This document shows positions 1 through 6,980 of a stretch of DNA of 23,925 nucleotides, piece by piece (the first letter of the stretch is position 1; every line of letters starts with the position of its first letter). The notes under the pieces were generated by a model, which worked only from the letters and a program-made list of their open reading frames with translations, was not told the DNA's origin and did not search any database. The stretch covers positions 1-23,925 of the forward strand of contig JAVBLV010000117.1 of the NCBI GenBank assembly GCA_031553195.1. The letters run 5' to 3'. Both the position numbers and the translations under genes were made by a program. The stretch is from JAVBLV01 sp031553195 (GTDB lineage Bacteria > Bacteroidota > Bacteroidia > Bacteroidales > P3).

Positions 1-145
1 TTCTCTTGAACCGGTTAGACCGGGCAGAAAGTATGCCCGAAATAAAAAAACAAAGCGAATGAACGGAAAATATCAAACTCTAACTAATTATAAAAGAGCT
101 ATATAATACTTAACTTAATGACATTGGGATTTAGGGGTAAAGAAT

Positions 146-176
146 AATTAGTAATTAGAAATGAGTAATGAGTAAT
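146..176. repeat. Degenerate 7-bp tandem repeat, upstream array
   Basis: Four and a half units in register: AATTAGT, AATTAGA, AATGAGT, AATGAGT, AAT. The unit is the same as in the cleaner array at 1100-1141, so the two arrays bracket the outer-membrane protein gene between them. The function is unknown. It could be a slippage-prone intergenic repeat or a trace of an insertion. Confidence 0.6.
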
Positions 177-322
177 AATGGCAATCCGCCTGTTCTCAAG
201 TCCCCTTTTAAATTAAAAAATCCTATTTATCTCCCTTGAGGGGAGAATTAAAGAGGGGTAGGGAATTTAGGGGTAAAAAAACGGATGGTCGCTTAGGAAT
301 AATGATGGGGTGAAAATGAAAA

Positions 323-336
323 TACAGTATTCTGTA
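323..336. promoter_or_regulatory. Candidate operator TACAGTATTCTGTA
   Basis: A 14-mer with inverted arms TACAG and CTGTA around TATT lies 33 bp before the ATG of the barrel gene. The identical 14-mer occurs at 20908-20921 in the long intergenic region upstream of the OmpA-family gene, and a near-copy (TACAGTATTTTGTA) lies near 20737. Location in front of two outer-membrane protein genes suggests a shared regulator site, but both could belong to dispersed intergenic repeats. Confidence 0.3.
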
Positions 337-369
337 CAAATATCAATAATTTATTAAAAACAAACATTT

Positions 370-1071
370 ATGAACATGACTATTTTTTCATCTTTATTTA
401 AAAAGATGTTGTTTCCTGCAAGTCTATTCCTTTTTGCCGGCAGTTTGTATGCACAGGACGAGAGATGCGATTTTGGGGCGGAAGCCCGCATAGACGCGGT
501 TAGCCAGTATATTTGGCGCGGTTGTTACCAGTCGGGGGCAAGCATACAGCCTTCGTTGACGGGTTCTTACAAAAACTTTTCGATCAATGCTTGGGGCAAC
601 GCCGATTTCCAGTCTGCCGGACACGAAGTGGATTTCTCGTTGAAATACGCCTTTTTCGGCTTCGAGGCGGGCATCACCGATTATTGGGAAGGAGAACTGG
701 GAACGCCTTATTCCGAAGGACATCTGCTGGAAGGAAACCTGTCGTACACCTTTCCGAAGTTTCCGCTTACGCTGGCTTGGAACACCGTGTTTTATGGCGA
801 AGAAAGTCCGAAAGATTATTCGTCCTACGCCGAAATAAGCTACCTTTTGGAACTTCCGGTTTTGAATTTCGAATTTTCGGTCGGTTTCACGCCTTGGGCA
901 AACCAAATGCTGGATACCGATAAGTTTGCTTTTACCAAACTAGGTTTGGCCGCCAACAAGGAATTCAAGTTGAATAATACGCTTAACATGGACTTCTCAA
1001 TGGCATTACAATATAATGCCGCTGCTGAAAAAATGTTTTTTGTGGCCGGAATCGGATTGTTTCTTCCTTGA
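370..1071 (+). CDS. Outer-membrane beta-barrel protein, TorF/Gcw_chp porin-like
   Basis: A 233-residue protein with an N-terminal signal peptide (hydrophobic core about residues 11-27, cleavage expected after LYA near residue 28). The mature part is made of short alternating amphipathic beta-strands rich in aromatic residues and ends in GIGLFLP, as expected of an outer-membrane barrel. The phrase VSQYIWRG just after the signal peptide is typical of small putative porins of the Gcw_chp/TorF type that are common in Bacteroidota. The substrate is not inferable. The start is ATG at 370; a second in-frame ATG at 376 would also leave a full signal peptide. The gene is visibly GC-richer than the flanking DNA and sits between two AATTAGT repeat arrays, so a separate origin is possible. 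The barrel assignment is fairly sure, the exact family moderately so. Confidence 0.75.
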   Translation: MNMTIFSSLFKKMLFPASLFLFAGSLYAQDERCDFGAEARIDAVSQYIWRGCYQSGASIQPSLTGSYKNFSINAWGNADFQSAGHEVDFSLKYAFFGFEAGITDYWEGELGTPYSEGHLLEGNLSYTFPKFPLTLAWNTVFYGEESPKDYSSYAEISYLLELPVLNFEFSVGFTPWANQMLDTDKFAFTKLGLAANKEFKLNNTLNMDFSMALQYNAAAEKMFFVAGIGLFLP

Positions 1072-1099
1072 AATAATGGGTAACTAGTAATGAATAACT

Positions 1100-1141
1100 A
1101 GTAATTAGTAATTAGTAATTAGCAATTAGTAATTAGTAATT
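1100..1141. repeat. 7-bp tandem repeat (AGTAATT)6, downstream array
   Basis: Six consecutive 7-mers, five exact AGTAATT and one AGCAATT, follow the barrel gene stop by about 30 bp. Related TAACTAGTAATGAATAACTAG precedes it. The unit matches that of the array at 146-176. Perfect short tandem units can change in number by slippage; here the array lies 70 bp before the next gene, so copy number could affect its leader or promoter spacing. Confidence 0.8.
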
Positions 1142-1211
1142 TACGTTGTTTTGTGCCAAGCCTTATTTTGTTTTTACAAGAAAGTTTTAACTATAACACG
1201 GAATCAATACC

Positions 1212-3437
1212 ATGAAGAATAACCGGATAAACAGGATTGTCGCTATTGTATTGTTGACGGCCGTTGTTGGTTTGTTTATACAAGAATATCACTTTTTTGC
1301 CAAAGCCCGCGACATTCACTTTGAAGGAGCCGCCCGCGATAAATTGAAAAACTCGGGAGAACTACTTGATACAGCGTTTAGAAAAGCCAAAATGTTGTCG
1401 GGCGCTATTTCAACCGGTTTGTCCGGGCCGGCTTCTCTGAGGAAAGAACATATCAGGGAATTGATGATAAAATATTGTAGCGCTTATCCTATCGACGGAT
1501 TATTTTTTGCCATTGAAGATACCGGAACGAAAAATCATTCAGAAGATTACGCTCTTTTAATGGAAAAGAGAGATGAATTTTGTTATTCTGAAATCGCCGG
1601 TTTTTATAGTTCGGGAAATGCCGGCCTGTATAAAAAATGGTATTCCGAAACCTTGAAAAGAAACACCGCTATCTGGACAGGGCCCGTTTACGACAGCTTG
1701 CTGGGCGCAAGGGTAATCACTTGTTGCGTGCCTATCTATCCCGGAAACGGACGGAAAAAAGGCATGGTTGCCGTTATCTATAAAACTTCGCATCTTTACG
1801 AACGCATACATCATTTGGGATTGAGCCGCTACGGATTGCCTTATATTATGGATTCGTCGACCCATTTTGTTGCGCATCCGCTGGACGAAGTGCGTTCACT
1901 GAAAGAACTGGCAGAAGAGAACAACGACCACACTTTGCGCAAAGTAGTAGAGGATATAAAATCCGGCGATCTTTATAAAAAAGATTATATCCATATCAAT
2001 ACGGTTACTAAAAAAATCTGCAACGAAGCATTTTATCCGCTCAACGAAACTTCTTGGATTTTAGGACTTTCAGTATATAACGGACATTCTCTCGAATCGG
2101 CTGTTTACCACAAATCCATGAAGCAAAGTTACATCCGTTTAATTCTCTATGCTTTGTTTTTTGTATTGATCGTATTGATTTTTATAGGGAACGAGATTCC
2201 GGAATTCCACCGCTCCATTCATTATTACGTCGCTTTCCCCGTGTTGTTCTTTATCGCCATTTCGATGATTATTAATGCGTACAACCGCTATCCATTCAAT
2301 CAGAAAACAAGCGTTATAGCAGAAAACAATGCGAATTTCGACCAGATAAAAGTGGACAAGAACGATCAACTGTTTTTGGATAAACAAAAGATTTATAATA
2401 AATGGGATCCGACCCGGATTGTAGATATTCGAAGCCTGAATATCTTTTTAGATAATTACCGGGACGAATCCTGCGAAACGCAAAGCGAGTTGGTGAAAAT
2501 TATTCCTACGGGAATCTATTTAAACAGCCTACAGTTTTTAAGCTCGTATGAACTGAAAATGACCGGTTTTTGCTGGCAGAAATTTCTTGCCGCCGATGCG
2601 CCCCATTCGAAAGAAACGTTCAACAAATACCATTTGAGCAATTACGAGAAGACAGGCATTGTTTTCCCCGGCTCTACGGTAAATACATACGAACTGATCG
2701 ACTCTATTCCTATTCTGCTCGACGGCGAATGCGGAACCCTTTACCGTTGGAAATTCGATATCGAAATTACCCAGCATCTTTCTTATTCGCTATACCCTTT
2801 CGGGAAAAACAACATTGTGTTGCCGGTATGGTCGACGGGATTAGACGATAACACCCTGCTTACGCCCGACCTGGAAGCCTACAAACAATTGTATCCCGAC
2901 GTTTGTCCCGGACTGGCCAACCATTTTTATATAAACGGATGGAATGTGTACAACACGTTCTTTTCTTATAGCCTGGAATCATACCTGTGCGATTTTGGCA
3001 ACACCGAAATTATCGGTTCAAACCGTTTTCCCGAACTGACTTTTAATATCGATATTTCGCGGAAGTTTATCGACATTGTAGTTTGTAAAATTATTCCCTT
3101 ACTGGTGGTGCTGGTATTGCTTTTCACTATTTTGTTCGTACGCGACGACGACGACGGGTTCAATAATATTATCGGCTGTTCGGGTTTGTTTTTCGTGTTG
3201 GTGTTCGACCATATCAATCTTCGCGAAACCATTATGTCCGATGGTATCATGTACCTGGAATACTGTTACTTTTTCACCTATCTGCTGCTGCTTGTCATAA
3301 CGGTTACTTCGTTTCATGTGGAAAGCGATTCAAAAATCAAGCAATATTACCAATGGATAGATAAAAGCCTGAAGAAATTTTTCTGGGCGGTTATCTTCGG
3401 GATGATGCTGACGGCTACCGTACTTATTTTTTACTAA
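1212..3437 (+). CDS. dCache sensor fused to a pentameric ligand-gated ion channel (pLGIC)
   Basis: A 741-residue inner-membrane protein. Residues 9-26 form TM1. Residues about 30-305 look like a periplasmic dCache domain: a long N-terminal helix, then WTGPVYD (155-161) and VPIYPGNGRKKGMVAVIY (173-190). TM2 is about 308-326 and TM3 about 337-356. Residues about 400-618 fit a bacterial pLGIC extracellular domain: PTGIYLNSLQFL (432-443), a Trp-containing strand GFCWQKF (452-458), the pro-loop YPFG (528-531) after YRWKFDIEITQ, and ELTFNIDISRKF (608-619) leading into M1. M1 is about 621-643, M2 651-669, M3 678-702 and M4 721-740. Seven TM segments put the N-terminus inside and M4's end outside, as in pLGICs. 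RDDDDG (644-649) lies at the M1-M2 loop. Family knowledge: pLGICs are ligand-opened channels and Cache domains bind small ligands. Ligand and ion selectivity are unknown. The alternative is an orphan Cache membrane receptor. Confidence 0.8.
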   Translation: MKNNRINRIVAIVLLTAVVGLFIQEYHFFAKARDIHFEGAARDKLKNSGELLDTAFRKAKMLSGAISTGLSGPASLRKEHIRELMIKYCSAYPIDGLFFAIEDTGTKNHSEDYALLMEKRDEFCYSEIAGFYSSGNAGLYKKWYSETLKRNTAIWTGPVYDSLLGARVITCCVPIYPGNGRKKGMVAVIYKTSHLYERIHHLGLSRYGLPYIMDSSTHFVAHPLDEVRSLKELAEENNDHTLRKVVEDIKSGDLYKKDYIHINTVTKKICNEAFYPLNETSWILGLSVYNGHSLESAVYHKSMKQSYIRLILYALFFVLIVLIFIGNEIPEFHRSIHYYVAFPVLFFIAISMIINAYNRYPFNQKTSVIAENNANFDQIKVDKNDQLFLDKQKIYNKWDPTRIVDIRSLNIFLDNYRDESCETQSELVKIIPTGIYLNSLQFLSSYELKMTGFCWQKFLAADAPHSKETFNKYHLSNYEKTGIVFPGSTVNTYELIDSIPILLDGECGTLYRWKFDIEITQHLSYSLYPFGKNNIVLPVWSTGLDDNTLLTPDLEAYKQLYPDVCPGLANHFYINGWNVYNTFFSYSLESYLCDFGNTEIIGSNRFPELTFNIDISRKFIDIVVCKIIPLLVVLVLLFTILFVRDDDDGFNNIIGCSGLFFVLVFDHINLRETIMSDGIMYLEYCYFFTYLLLLVITVTSFHVESDSKIKQYYQWIDKSLKKFFWAVIFGMMLTATVLIFY

Positions 3438-3502
3438 TTGAATGATTGAATAATTGAAACCTTTGTACTCTTTGCGCCTTTGTGGGATATAAAAACGTTA
3501 AT

Positions 3503-4759
3503 ATGAAAACAAAAATAATTTTAGTTTTTTGCGCCTTCTTATTTTGCATAAATGCGAAAGGGCAGCTCATTTGTAATGATTGCGGATCTGAATATATGGT
3601 CGAAAAACAAGTGGATACCGTTAAAATCCGCGACACATTGAAAATATATATTTCCAGGCTCGACGATATTACCCGCACTTTCGGCATGACTTTCGACGAA
3701 TTTGCCAAAGAATTTTTTTTACAAAAAGAACAACACGACACGGCAAAAATCTATTCTCCGGAAATGATTTACCTGAATTATTTCCTGCCTATGCTGCAAA
3801 ATAAAGACGGCTCTAAAAGTAAAAGAGCTGTTTCAACTATTTTTACGTTTGAACTTGACAAGAGATCTTCGATAAATACCGTAAAATTACCCGATTCTAT
3901 TGATATTGAAAATTACGATATTCTTTTCCGTTGCGGAAACAGCCTGACTACCGACTATTTCCTGACATCTCCAAACCTTGTCGACCAAGCTTTGATAGAA
4001 TTGTTCGGCTATATCGACGAATTCAATAGCAATCAAACCAAGAAAATTAAAGGCGTTAATTTCGACTTTTCAGAATTTCAGTTTCATGAAAAAAGAGCCA
4101 TGGCTCAGTTTGCCAAATCGACGAGTTTGATTATAGACAGTATCCATCTGAAAAGCATTCAAAACATACGTCTTTATTTCTCATTCGATAAAACTTTAGG
4201 CGAAATAAACAAACACTATTTGTATTCCGTTTCGGGAATGCTCGACAGCATTTTTTTACTTGAAAAAGGCAGTTTGAATCCGGTGAAAATTATTACGACA
4301 AAACAGGCAACGGATTTACCCCTATACGCTAAAATTGTTAATCAGTTTTATCTTGCCCGTTTTTTCCTTCAGGCGTTTCCTGTAACCGGTAAGACCGGCT
4401 TTTCGCCGGAAGATATTAAGAAACTGGCCCATGCCGACTATGCCGACAATAATTGGGAATACTATCTTTTTGCCCTCTTGGGAATCATACTGATTTCCCT
4501 TGTTGTTTTTGCAATTTACTGGTTAGTTCCCGACTTTTCCTATTATTTGGACAGAAACCGCGACTTCATGTTCATGCTTCTCCTTATGGCGGGTTTCGAA
4601 ATATTGATACTGCTTTTCGGTATGGTCGACGCCATGTCGCGCGAGGATATTGTAAACTTCAGCGGCGAAAACAAAGATTTATTGCTGTTTCTCCCGCTAG
4701 TATTTGTTTTTGTCATTCCTATATTCAAAGCCATTGGCCGTAGGAAAGAAAAACCGTAA
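3503..4759 (+). CDS. Unrecognised secreted protein with three C-terminal TM segments
   Basis: A 418-residue protein if started at ATG 3503. An in-frame GTG at 3482 is less likely because ATG 3503 gives a clean signal peptide (residues 1-20, ending NAKG). The soluble part (21-318) has a CNDC motif at 24-27 and a hydrophobic-strand segment IKGVNFDFSEF (182-192), faintly like the fourth strand of a GH18-type TIM barrel but without its DxxDxDxE acid motif, so catalytic activity is unlikely. Three TM segments follow (about 321-342, 356-374, 393-411), with a basic tail GRRKEKP. It lies 65 bp after the ion-channel gene on the same strand and is probably co-transcribed, which makes an accessory role for the channel an attractive but unproven inference. 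I do not recognise the family. Confidence 0.6.
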   Translation: MKTKIILVFCAFLFCINAKGQLICNDCGSEYMVEKQVDTVKIRDTLKIYISRLDDITRTFGMTFDEFAKEFFLQKEQHDTAKIYSPEMIYLNYFLPMLQNKDGSKSKRAVSTIFTFELDKRSSINTVKLPDSIDIENYDILFRCGNSLTTDYFLTSPNLVDQALIELFGYIDEFNSNQTKKIKGVNFDFSEFQFHEKRAMAQFAKSTSLIIDSIHLKSIQNIRLYFSFDKTLGEINKHYLYSVSGMLDSIFLLEKGSLNPVKIITTKQATDLPLYAKIVNQFYLARFFLQAFPVTGKTGFSPEDIKKLAHADYADNNWEYYLFALLGIILISLVVFAIYWLVPDFSYYLDRNRDFMFMLLLMAGFEILILLFGMVDAMSREDIVNFSGENKDLLLFLPLVFVFVIPIFKAIGRRKEKP

Positions 4760-5149
4760 TTAGTTTTTGCAATAACTCATCACTTTATTCAAAAATGAAC
4801 AATACAAATTAAAATCATTATCCTGGATTGCATCCCGCAAAAAGTCCTTCAATTTTTGCAAAAACGACAGTTCCTGTTCCGTCAAACATAAGACAAGGAA
4901 AATCTCGACGGATTTTTCGTCATAATAGTACGCTTTCCGCCGGTTACAATAATTGATAGGTAAAAAATATCCCAAAAACGGATCGTTCTTCATGGCATCC
5001 ATATCCAGTTGGATGGTTCGTTGAGTAACCTTAAATCCCAGTTTTTCCCTGCACATTTCCGCTATCTCCATTGTTTTTGCGCATTCCTGTCTACGTAATA
5101 TTTCATCAATTAAACGGTAGCGGGCCAATGCAAATTTATTTTGAGGCAT
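4760..5149 (-). CDS. HTH-only WYL-type transcriptional regulator (short or truncated)
   Basis: The ATG at 5147-5149 gives 129 residues beginning MPQNKFALARYRLIDEIL. A TTG 18 bp further upstream is the alternative. The N-terminal half matches the DNA-binding domain of Bacteroidota WYL regulators: NKFALARYRLID, then a winged-helix segment with VTQRTIQLDMDAMKNDP and a YYYDEKSVEI wing strand, then LTEQELSFL. Those regulators are normally about 300 or more residues long with a ligand-sensing WYL domain; here the protein ends soon after the linker. The stop codon directly abuts the stop of the convergent upstream gene (4759/4760), so no WYL domain could follow without overlap. It may be a degenerate regulator or a short functional repressor or antagonist. 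Tandem 21-bp repeats lie 59-98 bp upstream. Confidence 0.65.
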   Translation of the reverse strand: MPQNKFALARYRLIDEILRRQECAKTMEIAEMCREKLGFKVTQRTIQLDMDAMKNDPFLGYFLPINYCNRRKAYYYDEKSVEIFLVLCLTEQELSFLQKLKDFLRDAIQDNDFNLYCSFLNKVMSYCKN

Positions 5150-5207
5150 GGTAAAGAATTTATGCAATGAAATTACAAAACGATGTGTTTCAAAATAAGG
5201 AATATTT

Positions 5208-5247
5208 AGATGTTTTAATAGTTTTACCAGATGTTTTAATAGTTTTA
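5208..5247. repeat. Tandem repeat, two copies, 21-bp period
   Basis: The 19-mer AGATGTTTTAATAGTTTTA occurs exactly twice (5208-5226 and 5229-5247), separated by CC, so the period is 21 bp or two helical turns. It lies 59-98 bp upstream of the HTH regulator ATG on the minus strand. That spacing fits a pair of protein sites on the same DNA face, for example autoregulation. A weak -10-type box (TTATTTTG on the minus strand at 5191-5198) sits between the repeat and the gene. Confidence 0.6.
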
Positions 5248-5723
5248 TAGTGAATTGAATATTTTACTTCGAAACAAAAAGCCATCATAATAATCAGCTT
5301 TTATTTTCCTTTTATTCATTAAACAAAAAGATAATTAATATTGTTCATTTGCATTTATTATATGTATTTGTGAATATAATGCAAATAATTGATTTGTAAA
5401 CGCTCAATAAAAACCAACTTGTGCTGTTTTAACAGAGATTCTGGTTTCGCCTAACATGATAAGCATTACATTTTAGCGTAATAAAATTAAGTACAGCAGC
5501 CCTGCGTAGACAAAATTATTGAAATCAAGTTCCTAAATAACAAAAACTTTTTTTGATACATACCTTATATTCTTTCGACAATATCTTTAATCAATTCGCA
5601 TTACAATTTCACCTTGAATTTTTCTTCTATTTTACTTATTAAGGATCAGTGTAAAAAACAGGTGGAGATAATTTTTACTGTTTCTATCATAATGGTAAGA
5701 ATGTAATAGAGTGCATTGTGATC

Positions 5724-5943
5724 TTTCTTTTGCGTCAAGGCAAAAGAAACAAAAAGTCAAGGCTGACGACAGATATGCTAAAAAATCATTTGTTGGGGCT
5801 AAACAAAATAACTCGCCCGTCGACGCTGTTATTCCAACCCCTAAATAACAAACGCTGTTATGTTATTTTTCGGAAGGAGGCTTCGAACCGAATCTTGTTT
5901 TAACGCCTCCAATGATTTTTCTTAACGCCATCTGTCGTAGGCC
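5724..5943. repeat. Inverted-repeat (MITE-like) intergenic element
   Basis: A strong hairpin starts the element: TTTCTTTTGC (5724-5733), loop GTCAAG, GCAAAAGAAA (5740-5749), a perfect 10-bp stem. Next, 5761-5790 (GGCTGACGACAGATATGCTA... ending AATCATT) pairs imperfectly with the reverse complement of 5911-5943 (GGCCTACGACAGATGGCGTT... ending AATCATT). The partial match AAAAGTCAA continues outside both arms. CGCTGTTAT occurs twice inside, near 5824 and 5850. It looks like a dispersed Bacteroidota intergenic repeat; whether it is mobile or a transcribed structured RNA cannot be decided from one copy. Confidence 0.6.
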
Positions 5944-6168
5944 GTTATTCCCTTACTCATCCTCTTTTGACTTTTGATATTTTCACTTAAATATTTTAGT
6001 TCTCCACCGGAATTTTACATTGATCCCTTATTAAGCTCAAAATGCCTTATCATGCATTTCGATTAAATAATTGTAAGAAGATGTCATTCAAATTGATAAA
6101 TAGAATCTCCATATCTAAGATTTTATTCGCAGAAATAATATGAAATGATATTCTTTGAATGGAAAAAG

Positions 6169-6201
6169 TTTAAGGATAATCATATTTTTATTGTAATTTT
6201 G
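6169..6201 (+). promoter_or_regulatory. Bacteroidota promoter for the yciO-like/dtd pair
   Basis: The -7 box TAATTTTG (6194-6201) fits TAnnTTTG. TTTA at 6169-6172 sits 21 bp upstream in the -33 position. Transcription should begin near 6206, leaving a leader of about 120 nt before the ATG at 6327. This also places the open frame beginning at 6145 upstream of the transcript start. Confidence 0.55.
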
Positions 6202-6326
6202 CATCCCTATTTTAGTAATGTTTTCGCAAGAACAAACGCTCCTGAGCAAAATAATTTTACTTTTGTTTCAGGCGTTTTTTTATTGCTTTTAATTTCACAA
6301 ATTTTTGATATTGGCTTGTCGCTTTT

Positions 6327-6938
6327 ATGCTTATAAAAATTTACCCGGAGAATCCTTCGGAAAAACAAATTAGGATTGTCGTAAAATGTCTAGCGGAGGG
6401 GGGCATTGTTATCTTTCCCACCGATACGCTTTATGCTATTGGTTGCGACCTTCGAAAACCCAAAACTGCCGAACGTCTTGCGGAGTTGAAGGGGTTAAAA
6501 CTTGAAAAAGCTAACTTTTCAATTATTTGCAGCGATTTAAGTCATTTATCCGATTTTACGGCGCCTATTAATAATACAACCTTCCGGTTGATGAAACAAT
6601 GCTTGCCGGGGCCCTATACCTTTATCTTGGACGCAAACAATAATGTCCCCCGCATATTTCAAAGCAAACGAAAAACCGTAGGCATACGGGTTCCCAACAA
6701 TCCTATTACTAAAATGATTGTTTCGGAATTAGGAAGTCCGCTAATCTCTACTTCTGTCAGGAGAAACCATGATACGGACGATTATTTTACCGATCCCGAA
6801 CTGATCAAAGAAATGTATGAAAATAAAGTAGATATTATTATTGATGGAGGGCATGGGGATAATACCCCTTCTACCATATTGGATTGTACGGGAAATAATA
6901 TCGAAGTGATCCGCTATGGGAAGGGGAAAATAGACTGA
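6327..6938 (+). CDS. YciO-type YrdC/Sua5 family protein (threonylcarbamoyladenylate synthase-like)
   Basis: A 203-residue cytosolic protein that covers one YrdC domain from end to end. FPTDTLYAIGCDL (about 31-43), FRLMKQCLPGPYTFIL and KTVGIRVPNNPI follow the Escherichia coli YciO sequence closely, as do the ISTS motif and the IDGGHGDNTPSTILD segment near the C-terminus. TsaC/Sua5 proteins make threonylcarbamoyl-AMP for the t6A37 modification of tRNA; YciO paralogues share the fold but their activity is less clear, so many automatic annotations call them L-threonylcarbamoyladenylate synthase. There is no C-terminal Sua5 domain. The start at ATG 6327 aligns with the YciO N-terminus. The gene is followed 42 bp later by dtd, another tRNA-related gene, probably in one transcript. 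Confidence 0.85.
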   Translation: MLIKIYPENPSEKQIRIVVKCLAEGGIVIFPTDTLYAIGCDLRKPKTAERLAELKGLKLEKANFSIICSDLSHLSDFTAPINNTTFRLMKQCLPGPYTFILDANNNVPRIFQSKRKTVGIRVPNNPITKMIVSELGSPLISTSVRRNHDTDDYFTDPELIKEMYENKVDIIIDGGHGDNTPSTILDCTGNNIEVIRYGKGKID

Positions 6939-6980
6939 TTTTATAAATCTCTTTTTCGCCACTATAACATCCCAAATATC

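Larger units (their letters stand above)
1..369. other. Non-coding leader region with short repeats
   Basis: No convincing gene is seen here. A GC hairpin (CGGGC at 21-25, GCCCG at 35-39, 9-nt loop) is followed by A-rich rather than T-rich DNA, so it is not a clear terminator. The 13-nt string ATTTAGGGGTAAA occurs twice, near 129 and 266. CTCCC/GGGAG at 231-245 forms another small hairpin inside a purine/pyrimidine-skewed stretch. A period-7 array and a short palindrome are listed separately. I see no tRNA and no clear TAnnTTTG promoter in front of the barrel gene. Confidence 0.5.
5150..6326. other. Long non-coding region (about 1.2 kb)
   Basis: No gene is supported here. Open frames at 5718-5903 and 6145-6336 were rejected: the first runs through an inverted repeat and the second starts upstream of a good promoter. 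The stretch 5248-5700 is very AT-rich; I see only a small palindrome CTGTTTTAACAG near 5422 and ATTAC/GTAAT arms near 5466-5481. An element with inverted repeats lies at 5724-5943 and a promoter at 6169-6201. Confidence 0.55.

Noticed and set aside
21..39. CGGGC/GCCCG hairpin as a terminator
   Set aside because: The stem is only 5 bp and is followed by A-rich DNA on the plus strand; the T-tract on the other strand is on the wrong side of the stem.
424..906. Long minus-strand and alternative-frame reading frames over the barrel gene (424-906 minus, 513-923 plus)
   Set aside because: They are shadows of a GC-rich coding sequence; the residues are Arg-rich without domain features, whereas the 370-1071 frame has a signal peptide and barrel strands.
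1100..1141. Regular heptamer array considered as a CRISPR array
   Set aside because: The units are contiguous 7-mers with no spacers and there are no cas genes in the window.
3503..4759. Protein after the channel gene as an active GH18 chitinase
   Set aside because: Only a single strand motif (GVNFDFSEF) resembles the family; the DxxDxDxE catalytic acids are not present.
5870..5900. GGTTCGAAGCC on the minus strand, resembling a tRNA T-arm
   Set aside because: No acceptor stem, anticodon arm or CCA-compatible end can be built around it; it lies inside the inverted-repeat element.
5718..5903. 61-codon plus-strand open frame (begins MIFLLRQGKRNKKSR)
   Set aside because: It is a translation of the hairpin and arm of the inverted-repeat element at 5724-5943, has a GTG-type start and biased composition, and no gene-like features.
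6145..6336. 63-codon plus-strand open frame ahead of the YciO-type gene
   Set aside because: It begins upstream of the promoter boxes at 6169-6201 that should drive the YciO-type gene, overlaps that gene's start in another frame and has no recognisable sequence.
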